From Roseibium marinum (GTDB lineage Bacteria > Pseudomonadota > Alphaproteobacteria > Rhizobiales > Stappiaceae), in assembly GCF_002906165.1 (NCBI RefSeq), contig NZ_PPCN01000013.1:1-64000 (forward strand): a DNA stretch of 64,000 bases. Reading direction: 5' to 3'. Every line of letters starts with the position of its first letter. Positions within the stretch are counted from its first letter, which is position 1. Of this stretch, positions 44,301 through 55,913 are shown one piece after another. The notes beneath the pieces were generated by a model. It was not told where the DNA came from, made no database searches, and saw only the letters and a list, made by a program, of their open reading frames with translations. Made by a program: the position numbers and the translations under genes.

Positions 44301-45542
44301 ATGAGCAAGGGAAGGGTCCATGTCGTCGGCGCCGGGATCGTCGGACTGGCAACGGCGGCGAGCCTGGTGCAGCGCGGCTACGAGGTCACGGTCATCGACC
44401 GGGAAGGGCCGGCGGCCGGCGCCAGCCAGGGCAACGCAGCGGCGATTGCCTGGACGGACGTGGCGCCAATGGCCTCGCCGGGTCTGTGGAAGCAGGCGAT
44501 CAAATGGCTCGCCGACCCGCTCGGACCGCTGACGGTCCGGCCCGCCTATGCGCTGAAAATTCTTCCGTGGATGCTGCGCTTTCTGGCAGCCTCGAACCCC
44601 GAACGCGTGGCCCGCAGCACTGAAGCGCTGGTGGACATCAACAGCGCGGTCCTGCCGGCATGGGAGCGATTGTGGCGGGTGTCCGGAACCCACAACCAGG
44701 TGCGCCGGGACGGCTGTCTGGAGCTTCTCGATACCCCTGCATCGCTTGAGAACGCCAGGAAGTCCTGGGCCGAACAACGGAAGCACGGCATTGCGGTCGA
44801 AGAACTCGAAGCCGGAGCCATCCGCGAGCTTGAGCCGGATCTGTCAACGCGGGCGATCGGCGGTGGGCTGGTTCCGGACTGGGCTCAGGTCGATGATCCG
44901 AAGATCCTGTGCCTGTCGCTGGCGGACTGGCTGAAAGGGCAGGGGGTGGACTTTGCTGTCGGCGAGGTCGACCGTCTCGAGCCGCACGACAATGGGTGCG
45001 GGCTCATCCTGAAATCGGGTGAGCGGATCGAGGCCAACCGGCTGGTCATCGCCTGCGGCGCCTGGTCGAAACATCTCGCGGCCCAACTCGGCGACCGTAT
45101 CCCGCTCGATACGGAACGCGGTTACAACATCACCATTCCCGATCCGGCCGTCACAGTGAAGAGGTTCATCATGCTGCCGGGGCACGGCTTTGTCCTGTCG
45201 CCGCTTTCGACCGGCCTGCGCGTTGGAGGCGCGGTTGAATTCGGCGGTCTGCACCTGCCGCCCAACTGGAAGCGCGTCGATGCCATGGTGGCCAAGGCGC
45301 GGCTGTTTTACCCCGGTCTCAAGACGGAAGGCGGCAAGCGCTGGATGGGCTTCCGCCCATCTCTTCCCGACAGCCTGCCGGTGATCTCTCCGGCGACGCA
45401 TCATGGCGGGGTTTTCTATGCCTTCGGCCACGCCCATCACGGACTGACCCAGGCGGCTGTCACCGGCGAGATGATTGCCGACATGATCGACGGCAAAGCG
45501 CATGCCGTCGATCCGGCGCCGTTTGCGGCGGATCGGTTTTAG
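44301..45542 (+). CDS. FAD-dependent D-amino-acid dehydrogenase-like oxidoreductase (DadA family)
   Basis: The 413-residue flavoprotein begins with the Rossmann signature VHVVGAGIVGLATAASLVQRGYEVTVIDRE. The DAO/DadA features include GAWSKHLAAQLGDRIPLDTERGYN and a C-terminal FAD contact GVFYAFGHAHHGLTQA. DadA-type enzymes deaminate D-amino acids to keto acids, giving electrons to the respiratory chain. Substrate is not determined. The gene is preceded by a 212-bp gap and is not obviously in an operon. Confidence 0.82.
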   Translation: MSKGRVHVVGAGIVGLATAASLVQRGYEVTVIDREGPAAGASQGNAAAIAWTDVAPMASPGLWKQAIKWLADPLGPLTVRPAYALKILPWMLRFLAASNPERVARSTEALVDINSAVLPAWERLWRVSGTHNQVRRDGCLELLDTPASLENARKSWAEQRKHGIAVEELEAGAIRELEPDLSTRAIGGGLVPDWAQVDDPKILCLSLADWLKGQGVDFAVGEVDRLEPHDNGCGLILKSGERIEANRLVIACGAWSKHLAAQLGDRIPLDTERGYNITIPDPAVTVKRFIMLPGHGFVLSPLSTGLRVGGAVEFGGLHLPPNWKRVDAMVAKARLFYPGLKTEGGKRWMGFRPSLPDSLPVISPATHHGGVFYAFGHAHHGLTQAAVTGEMIADMIDGKAHAVDPAPFAADRF

Positions 45543-45723
45543 GGCAGAGTCAACTTTGCTGAGGGCTCTTTCCGCGAGAGGGCGGGATTTTGCTCCGCCA
45601 GTCGAAACAACTTCCCGAAAGTCGCAAAGTGCCTTGGAGGCCCTGTTCAGTTTTGCGGGAAAAATTGGTGTTGTATTCACTTTTTAGATAAAGAGGAAAC
45701 CGTTCGCAATTTGGAGGTGATAC

Positions 45724-46485
45724 GTGAATCCCAAGGCAAATATCGTTTCACAAGCTTTTTATTCTGTTCTTTTATGCTGGAAATATATTCTTGGTATTGT
45801 ATTTGTTTTGTATGTTATGGACGGAATAAATGTCGTGTATGACATTGGTAATTCAATGCAAGTTACAAAGGCTTTTGCTGAATCTGGAATTATTTTTTAT
45901 CTTTGTTTGAGTTTGCTGGGGTTGGATGCAAAACTAAAAGAAAATAGCAAGAAGTATATTTGGTTTAGTCTGCGGTATATCTTATTGATCTACGCGCCGG
46001 TTATAATTGTTTCGATTCTCGTCGTAATCCTTGCAGTGTCCGCGCTTCAGGGCGAGCGCCCGGACACCGAGTTTCTTCTAGGTCTCACCATTCCGTGTGG
46101 AGCGGTGATCTCCTTTCTGACGATGTTTCTGTTCGGGACGGCGTTTCCCTCTCAACTGTTCGACGTCCGTCCAGGGATCGGGGCCGCCATCGGCAGAGCC
46201 TTTCGACAGGCGGGCTATCTGGTCCCCAGGCTATTTTTCGGGGTCGGTTTCTTCGCAGCCTTGTCGTTCGCCATTTTGATCTTGTCAGAAAATTTAGGCA
46301 TCGGCTCGGACCCGATCACATCTGCTGGCACGCCTGACCCAGCCGGAGCGTTGGTACTTGCTCTCGTTAAACTGACGTCCGCATTCAGCCTGGCTGTTTT
46401 TGCAGTGGTCGTCTGCCGAGCATACCTGAAGGATCTTCAGGAACGTGGCGAGCTCCCAGCAAGTGACGCGGAAATTTTCGCCTGA
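45724..46485 (+). CDS. Multi-pass membrane protein of unknown function
   Basis: The 253-residue protein has about five to six hydrophobic segments (about 15-35, 52-68, 84-112, 122-143, 168-190, 210-230) and a charged C-terminal tail. It starts at GTG with TTGGAGGTGAT just upstream, a strong ribosome site. The first 80-90 codons are strongly AT-rich (runs of ttt, aat, tat), whereas the remainder has the GC-rich codon use of its neighbours. No family was recognised. It is convergent with tex, stops 3 bp apart. Confidence 0.65.
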   Translation: MNPKANIVSQAFYSVLLCWKYILGIVFVLYVMDGINVVYDIGNSMQVTKAFAESGIIFYLCLSLLGLDAKLKENSKKYIWFSLRYILLIYAPVIIVSILVVILAVSALQGERPDTEFLLGLTIPCGAVISFLTMFLFGTAFPSQLFDVRPGIGAAIGRAFRQAGYLVPRLFFGVGFFAALSFAILILSENLGIGSDPITSAGTPDPAGALVLALVKLTSAFSLAVFAVVVCRAYLKDLQERGELPASDAEIFA

Positions 46486-46488
46486 GAT

Positions 46489-48948
<2,460 letters not shown>

Positions 48949-49355
48949 TGACGCGGTAACTTTCGGTGGTGACTAATCTGAGCCGCAGACGATAATCCGC
49001 CTGAAGGAGGCGGGAAAGAGACAGAGCGGTTCCGTCCACCGGCAATTGCCGTGTCCTTTTACGTGACGCAGACGGAGATGCAGCATTCAATTGGTTTTTG
49101 CGGGGCGCAAAGTTGTTTTCTCGCGGCAGTAATTACAATCTTAATGCAATTCTTAGTTGTTTTATTTTCGTTTCTTGAACGGAAAGCAACAAAAACCGCA
49201 TTTTTGAACGACAAATGTAGCATTTTCTTGGTGAAATTATTGTGTTTTGCTGTGCAAACTGCAAGATCCGGTGTGAAGGGTTGTTTTCAGGCCGCGAATT
49301 GCCAAATCGAATGTGCGGAAATTTTGAAACCGATTATGAAAAGGAGGCCTTGCCG
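48949..49355. other. AT-rich divergent region between tex and a TetR gene
   Basis: About 400 bp contain no supported gene. The left third is GC-normal; 49080-49330 is AT-rich with many T/A tracts, as in a promoter region or a foreign insertion scar. The TetR ribosome site AAGGAGG (49341-49347) is clear. No palindromic TetR operator could be confirmed by eye. Confidence 0.35.
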
Positions 49356-50006
49356 ATGGCCCGCGGACGGCCGAGAAAAGTAAGTACAAAAGATGCCCTT
49401 CATTCGGTGATGATCGCATTCTGGCAAAACGGCTATAGCGCAACGTCCATGAACGATCTGGTGGAAGCCTCCGGCATGGCGAAACCCGGTCTTTATGCCG
49501 CTTTCGGGGACAAAGAGACGATCTTCGAAAAAGCGCTGCTGCATTATTTCGAGACATACGGTGGCCCGGTGTTCGCGCGGCTTCACGCGGCGAAGAAGCA
49601 TGTACTGGAGGATTTGCGAGATTTTCTGGGGGCTGTCGCGGAGCTGACGCTGGACCGCAACACACCGTCCGGCTGTTTTCTCGTCAATGCGCTTGTCGAC
49701 TGTACCTATGGCGCGCAGAGGCACCGGGAACTGGTGGACGGGCTGAAAAACTCACGGTTCACCGCGATCAAGGAGCGTCTGTTCAAGGCAGTGGCGGCCG
49801 GGGAAATGCCGGCCGATATGGACGTCGATCATGTGGCGACATTCGTGGATGGCCAGTTTTCCGCAATCGCCCTGCTTGGACGTGGCGGAAGCACGGAAAC
49901 GGATCTGGCCACCTTCATCGATACGGGACTGCGTGCCCTGCCGGTTTGCGGCAGCCCGCGGGTGTTTGAAGAAACCGAACCTGGCGAAACTATCTTACGA
50001 CAGTAA
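49356..50006 (+). CDS. TetR/AcrR-family transcriptional regulator
   Basis: The 216-residue protein has an N-terminal helix-turn-helix (about 10-55: ALHSVMIAFWQNGYSATSMNDLVEASGMAKPGLYAAFGDKETIFEKAL) followed by a helical ligand/dimer domain typical of the TetR_C_11/16 type, with SGCFLVNALVDCTYG. Effector and targets are unknown. The start at 49356 is set by AAGGAGG and a typical MARGRPRK opening. The 3' end overlaps the convergent helicase gene by 17 bp. Confidence 0.88.
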   Translation: MARGRPRKVSTKDALHSVMIAFWQNGYSATSMNDLVEASGMAKPGLYAAFGDKETIFEKALLHYFETYGGPVFARLHAAKKHVLEDLRDFLGAVAELTLDRNTPSGCFLVNALVDCTYGAQRHRELVDGLKNSRFTAIKERLFKAVAAGEMPADMDVDHVATFVDGQFSAIALLGRGGSTETDLATFIDTGLRALPVCGSPRVFEETEPGETILRQ

Positions 50007-51111
50007 TGCGTTCGGCCGCGCGGGTGACAGCTGTATAGAGCCAGCGGCTCTTGTGTTCCCGGAACGCCCAGCTTTCGTCGAAAAGAACCACATCGTCCCA
50101 TTGCGATCCCTGTGCCTTGTGCACCGTCAGGGCGTAGCCGTAATCGAATTCGTCGGCCTTGCGGCGGATCGCGTAGGGAATGGCCTCCGCGCCGTCTTCG
50201 AACATCGCCGGAAGCACTTTCACCTTGATGGTTGTCGTGGCGAGATCGTCCTCGGTGACGACATCGAACCGCAATGTGTTGCCGCGTGACTGGCGCAGCC
50301 GCTTCACCGTCCACAGACCGCCGTTCAGAAGGCCCTTTGTCTTGTCGTTGCGCAGGCAGACGAGCTTGTCGCCAACGGCGGGCATCGGCGTCGTGAAATC
50401 CTTCAGTTCGCGGATGCGGCTGTTGTAAAGCCGCCGGGTCTTGTTGGTGCCGACCAGCACCTGGTCCGCCGCCAGGATCTGCTCCCTGTCGATCTCGCGG
50501 CGATGGATCACCTTGCTTTCACCGAAGACGCCGTAATCGAGTTCGCCGCCGTCGCGGATGGTCATGGACATGCGCACGATCGGATTGTCCTGCGCCTGGC
50601 GATGGACTTCCGTCAGCATCACGTCGGGTTCGGCATCGGTGAAATAGCCGCCGCCCTTCACCGGGGGCAGCTGCGCGGGATCTCCCAGCACCAGCACCGG
50701 CGTTCCGAAGGACAGGAGATCCTTGCCGAGATCCTCGTCCACCATGGAACATTCGTCGATGACGATCAGGCTCGCGGTCGCGGCGGCGCTGTCCCGCTTG
50801 ATGGCAAACTGCGGGCCGGTGTCCTCCTCATCGTCGTCCTTCGTCTCTTCTTCCTTGGCGGAACGGGGGCGATAGATCAGCGAGTGGATCGTGCCGGCAT
50901 CCTCGCAGCCCTTCTGGCGCAGGACATGGGCGGCCTTGCCGGTGAAAGCACCGAAACAGACATCGCCGTCGATGCCTTCGGCCAGATGGCGGGCGAGCGT
51001 GGTCTTGCCGGTGCCCGCATAACCGAACAGCCGGAACACCTGCCGGTCGCCGCGCTGCAGCCAGGCGGCGGTCGCTTTCAGGGCGTCATCTTGTTGCGGA
51101 GACCAGGCCAA
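49990..51111 (-). CDS. RecD2/Dda-like superfamily 1B DNA helicase
   Basis: The 373-residue ATPase shows Walker A GYAGTGKTTLARHLAEG (about 28-44), Walker B LIVIDECSMVD, GDPAQLPPVKGGG and, at the C-terminus, the UvrD_C_2-type motif YGYALTVHKAQGSQWDDVVLFD and LYTAVTRAAERITVV. These are the SF1B helicase motifs (RecD/Dda/Pif1-like). There is an acidic insert at about 95-110 (KEEETKDDDEEDTG). It lacks the RecD2 N-terminal domains and no recB/C lie near. A replication-fork or repair role is inferred. Confidence 0.88.
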   Translation of the reverse strand: MAWSPQQDDALKATAAWLQRGDRQVFRLFGYAGTGKTTLARHLAEGIDGDVCFGAFTGKAAHVLRQKGCEDAGTIHSLIYRPRSAKEEETKDDDEEDTGPQFAIKRDSAAATASLIVIDECSMVDEDLGKDLLSFGTPVLVLGDPAQLPPVKGGGYFTDAEPDVMLTEVHRQAQDNPIVRMSMTIRDGGELDYGVFGESKVIHRREIDREQILAADQVLVGTNKTRRLYNSRIRELKDFTTPMPAVGDKLVCLRNDKTKGLLNGGLWTVKRLRQSRGNTLRFDVVTEDDLATTTIKVKVLPAMFEDGAEAIPYAIRRKADEFDYGYALTVHKAQGSQWDDVVLFDESWAFREHKSRWLYTAVTRAAERITVVR

Positions 51112-51199
51112 GGAACGTTCCTTACGATTGCGGACCCGGTTGCTTACCCTGATTTGGCTGAGTCGGCCAAGGGCGAATCCCGAGTTTGCACCGCGCCCG

Positions 51200-52522
51200 T
51201 CACCCGAGAACGGAAAACGAGCTTTCCTTCGTCAGGTCGCGCTTGCGGGAGAAAGTCGCGGTGTTGATCGTGTGACCGGCATTTTGAAGCGGGAAGCGGA
51301 ACGGGGTGACGTCGTGATCGTTGCCCTTTTCGCAATAGTCGATGAGGTCAGCCATCAACCGTCCGGCGACCGGGGCGTTCTTGAACTGGTTGCCGCTGGT
51401 GCCGATGGCCAGGTAGTAGCCGTCGATATCGCTGCGGTCATAGATCGGCAGCCAGTCGTCGGTGGCATCGTAAAGGTCGGCGACCCCGACCGGATGCTGC
51501 GAGACGCCGAGGTCGGGCAGACGCTGGGAGTAGCGGTAGGCATAGGTCAGCGCCCGGTCGGTGAGGTCGCGGGCAAAATCGTCCGGATCTTCTTCCAACG
51601 GCGGGTCGCAGGGCGGGTTTTCGCTGCCGAGCATGAGCTGGCCGCCGCTGCCCGGCTTCAGGTAGACAGCGATGTCGCTATCGGAGACGATCAGTCCTTC
51701 GCGGGAATAGCCGAGCCGTTCCGGCGGCTTGATCTGCACCACCTCCTGGCGCAGCGGCCTGTGGCCGATGCGGATGCCCGGGTCGCCCTCCAGCAGGCCG
51801 TTCACCTTGCCCGAATGGGGCCCGGCGACATTGATGACGATGCCTGACCGGAATTGGCTGCCATCGGCGCAGACGATCCCGGTTACACGGTTATCCTCGA
51901 CCGGAATTTTCACCACGCTGGTGTTGAAGCGGAAATGCGCGCCGTGGCGGCTGGCGGCGTCCTTGAGATTGCGTGCCGCGAGCTGCGGATCGTCGACATA
52001 ACCGCCCGCCGTGAAGAACACACCGCCGCGGATCTCGCCGCCGGTCGGGGTGCCGAAGTCGTCGTGGTCCATCTTCCTGGCCGGTGCGAAACATTCCAGA
52101 TTGTATCCCGGCATACGCTCCAGGATCTTTTCCGCGGACCAGTGCTCATAGGCGATGCCGAGCGTGTCGGCATGTTTGAGCACGCGCTCAAGATAGTTGT
52201 TGGCCGCGGTTTTCATGACCAGCGTTCCGGTTTCGACAAACCGCGCCAGTCCATCCTGATCTTCCATACCGAGACAGTTCTGCCAGTTCTTCCAGTCGTG
52301 ATAGCCCTCCAGGGCCATCGCCGTGCCGTCAAGCGTGGAATAGTATGTGCGGACGACCGCCGCCGATGAGGAGGTGGAGCCGTAGCCGGCCGCGGGCAGT
52401 GTATCGACATTCAGGGTCCGGCAGCCCTTCCGCGCCATCGCATAGGCAATCGCGCAGCCGATGATGCCGGCGCCGATGACAATGGCGTCATAATGGATCT
52501 TCGGGCTATCCGGAGAAGGCAT
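51200..52522 (-). CDS. FAD-dependent amine/amino-acid oxidase-like protein (DAO family)
   Basis: The 440-residue protein has an N-terminal FAD motif DAIVIGAGIIGCAIAYAMARKG and TSSSAAVVRTYYST. DAO-family segments include INVAGPHSGKVNGLL and, near the C-terminus, YYLAIGTSGNQFKNAPVAGRLMADL, which binds FAD. It resembles sarcosine oxidase/glycine oxidase-like and dimethylglycine-dehydrogenase-like enzymes, so a C-N oxidation of an N-methylated or small amino acid is likely. A 25-residue tail follows the domain. The gene is isolated and reads away from the desaturase. Confidence 0.8.
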   Translation of the reverse strand: MPSPDSPKIHYDAIVIGAGIIGCAIAYAMARKGCRTLNVDTLPAAGYGSTSSSAAVVRTYYSTLDGTAMALEGYHDWKNWQNCLGMEDQDGLARFVETGTLVMKTAANNYLERVLKHADTLGIAYEHWSAEKILERMPGYNLECFAPARKMDHDDFGTPTGGEIRGGVFFTAGGYVDDPQLAARNLKDAASRHGAHFRFNTSVVKIPVEDNRVTGIVCADGSQFRSGIVINVAGPHSGKVNGLLEGDPGIRIGHRPLRQEVVQIKPPERLGYSREGLIVSDSDIAVYLKPGSGGQLMLGSENPPCDPPLEEDPDDFARDLTDRALTYAYRYSQRLPDLGVSQHPVGVADLYDATDDWLPIYDRSDIDGYYLAIGTSGNQFKNAPVAGRLMADLIDYCEKGNDHDVTPFRFPLQNAGHTINTATFSRKRDLTKESSFSVLG

Positions 52523-52803
52523 TGCGATTTTCCTTTAACGTTGCAGACCCAGAACAGGCGAGCCCTCCGGGTTTGTCCAGAGACATATGCGCCAATGACT
52601 GTTCTGAAACAGTCGATGATTGCAGGAAAGAATCCATATAAGTTTATATTTATAACGATTTTTGATTTTAATAAACATATGGAAGATTCTGCAAACTATT
52701 GCTGAGTTTGTTCCCTAGTCTCCAATTGAACTCAACGTCTCATCCGGACATATTGAACCGAGTTGCCTTCCGTGTATCGATTCACAAATATCTGGAGAGA
52801 CTT

Positions 52804-53721
52804 GTGCCACGCGCAAAAGCCTGCGAATGGCCGACGCTGGCGTTGATAGCCGCCACGTCGGCAACCTGGATGCTGTTGGTCGGATTTTACACTGTTCTCG
52901 GGGGTTGGGCCGTTTGCCCGATGGTTGCGGTTCTGGTGACGCTGCAGTCCTCTCTGCAACATGAGGTCCTTCACGGCCACCCGACACGCAATCCCGCCTT
53001 CAACGAGGCGCTGATCTATTTCCCAATGGGGCTGTTTATCCCCTATCGCCGGTTCAAGTCGCTGCACCTGCGCCATCACAACGACGACCGGCTGACCGAC
53101 CCTTATGACGACCCGGAAAGCTCTTATCTCGCCTGGGGCGACTGGAAAAAGCTTCCCGGCGTCATTCGCTTCGTTCTCACGGTGAACAATACGCTTCTCG
53201 GCCGATTGCTGATCGGCCCCGCCGTGTCTCTCGTCGGGTTCTACGGTGCCGAGATCCGCAAGCTGCGTGCCGGGGACAGGGCGGTTCTGAGGGCCTGGGC
53301 GCATCATCTTGCCGGGCTGGTTCCGGTCATTCTCTTTGTGACGGTGATTGGCGGAATGCCGTTCTGGCTCTATGTTCTCGGTATTGCCTATCCCGGGATG
53401 AGCCTGCTTATGCTGCGTACCTATGCCGAACACCGAGCCCATGAAAACGCCGAGGCGCGCTCGATCGTGGTTGAATTCTGCCCGGTCTTCTCGCTGCTCT
53501 TCCTGAACAACAATCTTCATGTCGTCCACCATGCCCATCCGAGGGCGCCGTGGTATCGGCTGCCGGGGATTTACCGGGCCGCACGGGACGAGTGGCGGCG
53601 GCGTAACGAGGGATATGTGTTCGCCAGTTATTTCGATCTGGCCCGGCGGTATCTGTTCAAGGTCAAGGAGCCCGTTCCGCATCCGCTCAGGCGCAGGGAC
53701 ACGGACGAGGCGGTTTCTTGA
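52804..53721 (+). CDS. Membrane fatty-acid desaturase
   Basis: A di-iron integral-membrane desaturase/hydroxylase. The three histidine boxes are HEVLHGH (residues 53-59), HLRHH (88-92) and HVVHH (239-243), with four hydrophobic segments between them. GTG at 52804 has GGAG 6 bp upstream and is taken as start, giving 305 residues; a TTG at 52699 would add 35 poorly structured residues. The related carotenoid hydroxylase families are possible, but no carotenoid genes are near. The next gene starts 4 bp before this stop. Confidence 0.82.
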   Translation: MPRAKACEWPTLALIAATSATWMLLVGFYTVLGGWAVCPMVAVLVTLQSSLQHEVLHGHPTRNPAFNEALIYFPMGLFIPYRRFKSLHLRHHNDDRLTDPYDDPESSYLAWGDWKKLPGVIRFVLTVNNTLLGRLLIGPAVSLVGFYGAEIRKLRAGDRAVLRAWAHHLAGLVPVILFVTVIGGMPFWLYVLGIAYPGMSLLMLRTYAEHRAHENAEARSIVVEFCPVFSLLFLNNNLHVVHHAHPRAPWYRLPGIYRAARDEWRRRNEGYVFASYFDLARRYLFKVKEPVPHPLRRRDTDEAVS

Positions 53722-54545
53722 CGAGGGCTGAATATTTTCACGTCCGGCTGCCGATGTACGACTGGCCGGAGGTGCGGGACGCGAACGCCGATCTCGAAGC
53801 CGCCCTGCAGACAGCGCTGGTGGAAACGCTCGAACTGGGGCCTTCACAAATTTCTGACTGGCCGGAGCATCTGGATATCGCCGAAGCATGGGTCCGGCCG
53901 GAAATGCTGTTGACGCAGACTTGCGGCTACCCGTTGACACATGCGCTGAGCGGCAAGGTCAGGCTGCTGGGGGCTCCGCATTATTCGGCGCCCGGCTGCG
54001 AGGGGCCGCGCTATTGCAGCCAGATCGTCGTCGGGCGCGACAGCCCGTTTGAAAAGCTTGCCGACCTGCGCGGCGCTCGGGCCGTCTTCAACAGCCTGGA
54101 CAGCCAGTCGGGCATGAACGCCCTGCGCCATAGCGTGGCCGGGGTCGCGGCGGGCAAACCTTTCTTCTCACGCGTCTCGCCAAGCGGCGGGCATCTGGCG
54201 TCCCTGAATGCGGTGGCGCAGGGAGATGCCGACGTGGCCGCCATCGACGCGGTCTGCTGGGAGCTCGCCTGCCGGTACCGGCCAGACCTTGCGGCGTATC
54301 TGAGGCCTATTGCCCGGACGGCGTCCGCCCCTGTCCTGCCGCTGATTACGTCCTTGCGGTTTTCCGAGAGGGAAGCCGATCTCATCGCGGAAGCGGTTGC
54401 TGCTGTTTTCACGGCACCCGAAACGCGAAAAAGCCGCGAACGCCTGGGCATTCGCGGCTTCTCGAGACTGTCAGTCGCGGACTATGCGCCAATCCTTTCC
54501 ATGGAAAGGGAGGCCGCAGGACTGGGTTACCCCGTCCTGGAATAG
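53718..54545 (+). CDS. Cytosolic PhnD-like (type 2 periplasmic-binding fold) protein
   Basis: The 275-residue protein has the fold of phosphate/phosphite/phosphonate binding proteins: LPMYDWPEV at the N-terminus, a substrate-contact loop LLTQTCGYPLTHAL, FEKLADLRGARAVFNSLDSQSGMNALR and GDADVAAIDAVCWELACR. It has no signal peptide and begins at TTG overlapping the desaturase stop (TTGA), implying translational coupling. Without export it cannot serve an importer directly, so a sensor or enzyme-like role is possible. No phosphonate genes are nearby. Confidence 0.65.
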   Translation: MTRAEYFHVRLPMYDWPEVRDANADLEAALQTALVETLELGPSQISDWPEHLDIAEAWVRPEMLLTQTCGYPLTHALSGKVRLLGAPHYSAPGCEGPRYCSQIVVGRDSPFEKLADLRGARAVFNSLDSQSGMNALRHSVAGVAAGKPFFSRVSPSGGHLASLNAVAQGDADVAAIDAVCWELACRYRPDLAAYLRPIARTASAPVLPLITSLRFSEREADLIAEAVAAVFTAPETRKSRERLGIRGFSRLSVADYAPILSMEREAAGLGYPVLE

Positions 54546-54564
54546 GTCCCGCGATATCCGCTTT

Positions 54565-54699
54565 TCAGCGGTTGTAATTCTGTTTCCTGGCGATTTCGCG
54601 CAGACGCAGAGCCTCGTCCATGCGGGCCAGGTGAGCGGCGCTGTTGCCGTGGACCAGCCCCATGAGGTTGGTGCCGAGGGCTTGTGCAAGATAGGTCAT
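54565..54699 (-). CDS. Small 44-residue protein divergent from a LysR regulator
   Basis: A 44-codon frame reads MTYLAQALGTNLMGLVHGN then an amphipathic, Arg-rich helix ARMDEALRLREIARKQ and ends NR. Its codon use is GC-rich in third positions and it lies divergent to the LysR gene with 161 bp between starts, an arrangement common for LysR regulators and a target. The layout resembles small alphaproteobacterial proteins (DUF1127-like in position) but the sequence is not clearly that family. The ribosome site is weak (GGAAAC). Confidence 0.45.
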   Translation of the reverse strand: MTYLAQALGTNLMGLVHGNSAAHLARMDEALRLREIARKQNYNR

Positions 54700-54860
54700 G
54701 GCGTTTCCAATCCTGGTCTGTTCGTTGTTCAAGGTTTTCGGCCCTGCTCCATTAACGAGCCGCTTGCCTGCTATATGTGCATTTGTTGCGATTCAATCAA
54801 ACGAATAGTATTCATGCTGTCGTTCAAAAAAATTGATCTAACGCTGCGGAAGGCCAAACC

Positions 54861-55763
54861 ATGGAAAAACTGCCCGGGGCGGGGATGCCGCTGATCGATC
54901 TGGACCTCTATCGAACATTTGTCGTGATCTCCGAAACGTCCAGCTTTTCAAAGGCTTCGGAGCTCGTGAGCCGGACACCATCGGCCGTGTCGATGCAGAT
55001 CAAGAAACTGGAAACCATGTTGGGAGTTTCAGTGTTCGTCCGAGAGGGCCGGTCCGTGCGCCTGACGCCAGAGGGCGAGGCGCTCCTGGGATATGCGCGG
55101 CGGATCCTGATGCTGAACGAAGAGGCGGTGTCGCTGTTCCTGTCACCCGATGTAGAGGGCGAGGTGCGGTTCGGTGCGCCATCCGACTTCGGCACCCGTT
55201 TTCTGCCCAATATCCTGTCGCGTTTCGCCCGGACCCATCCGGGCGTCAATGTGGATGTGCATCTGGACGGGAGTCCGAAGCTGGACGAGAAGGTCAGGAA
55301 GGGCGAACTGGATCTGGCGCTGTTCACCGCGCGGCCGGGAACGGGCCTGGCGCGCGGCGGCGAGGTGGTCTTCAGGGAACCACTGGTCTGGGTCGGGCTG
55401 GAGGGCGGGATCGCTTACGAGCGCGAGCCCGTGCCGCTGGCGGTCTCCACGCCCGGTTGCCCCTGGCGCCGGGCGGCGCGGGTGGCTCTGGATGACGCGC
55501 AAAAGCCCTACCGGATTTCCTATACAAGCTTTCACAGCGCGGGGCAGGAGGCTGCCCTGCTTGCCGATCTCGCCATCGCCCCCTTTCCGGCGAGCGTCGT
55601 CGCGCCACCCCTGCAGGTTCTGGACAGCCGCCACGGACTTCCGGAAATCGGCGACTATCACATCATCATGACTGAACGGCCGAGCGCGGGCAAAGCGACC
55701 CATGCCTTCGCCATGCATGTCGAGGAGAGCTTCCGCGAGCTCGGTCTCAGCCTGCCGGGCTGA
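54861..55763 (+). CDS. LysR-family transcriptional regulator
   Basis: The 300-residue protein has an N-terminal LysR helix-turn-helix (about 13-70: DLYRTFVVISETSSFSKASELVSRTPSAVSMQIKKLE). A periplasmic-binding-type effector domain follows, with VRFGAPSDFGTRFLPNILSRFARTHPGVNVDVHLDGS, like LrhA/HexA-type regulators. Effector unknown. A small gene is divergent, and the AT-rich 54780-54830 stretch between them is the likely operator region. Confidence 0.9.
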   Translation: MEKLPGAGMPLIDLDLYRTFVVISETSSFSKASELVSRTPSAVSMQIKKLETMLGVSVFVREGRSVRLTPEGEALLGYARRILMLNEEAVSLFLSPDVEGEVRFGAPSDFGTRFLPNILSRFARTHPGVNVDVHLDGSPKLDEKVRKGELDLALFTARPGTGLARGGEVVFREPLVWVGLEGGIAYEREPVPLAVSTPGCPWRRAARVALDDAQKPYRISYTSFHSAGQEAALLADLAIAPFPASVVAPPLQVLDSRHGLPEIGDYHIIMTERPSAGKATHAFAMHVEESFRELGLSLPG

Positions 55764-55913
55764 TCCGTATGACGAGCCTGCCATCCGTTCGCGCGGGGTG
55801 CGGATGTTTACCACAAGCGGTCTTTTTCGGGACAAACCCGCGCAACCACTGGCGCAAAAGTTAACAAGCGGTTACGATTCCTGGTAAACCAATCGTTAAC
55901 AGCGAGACGCGTC

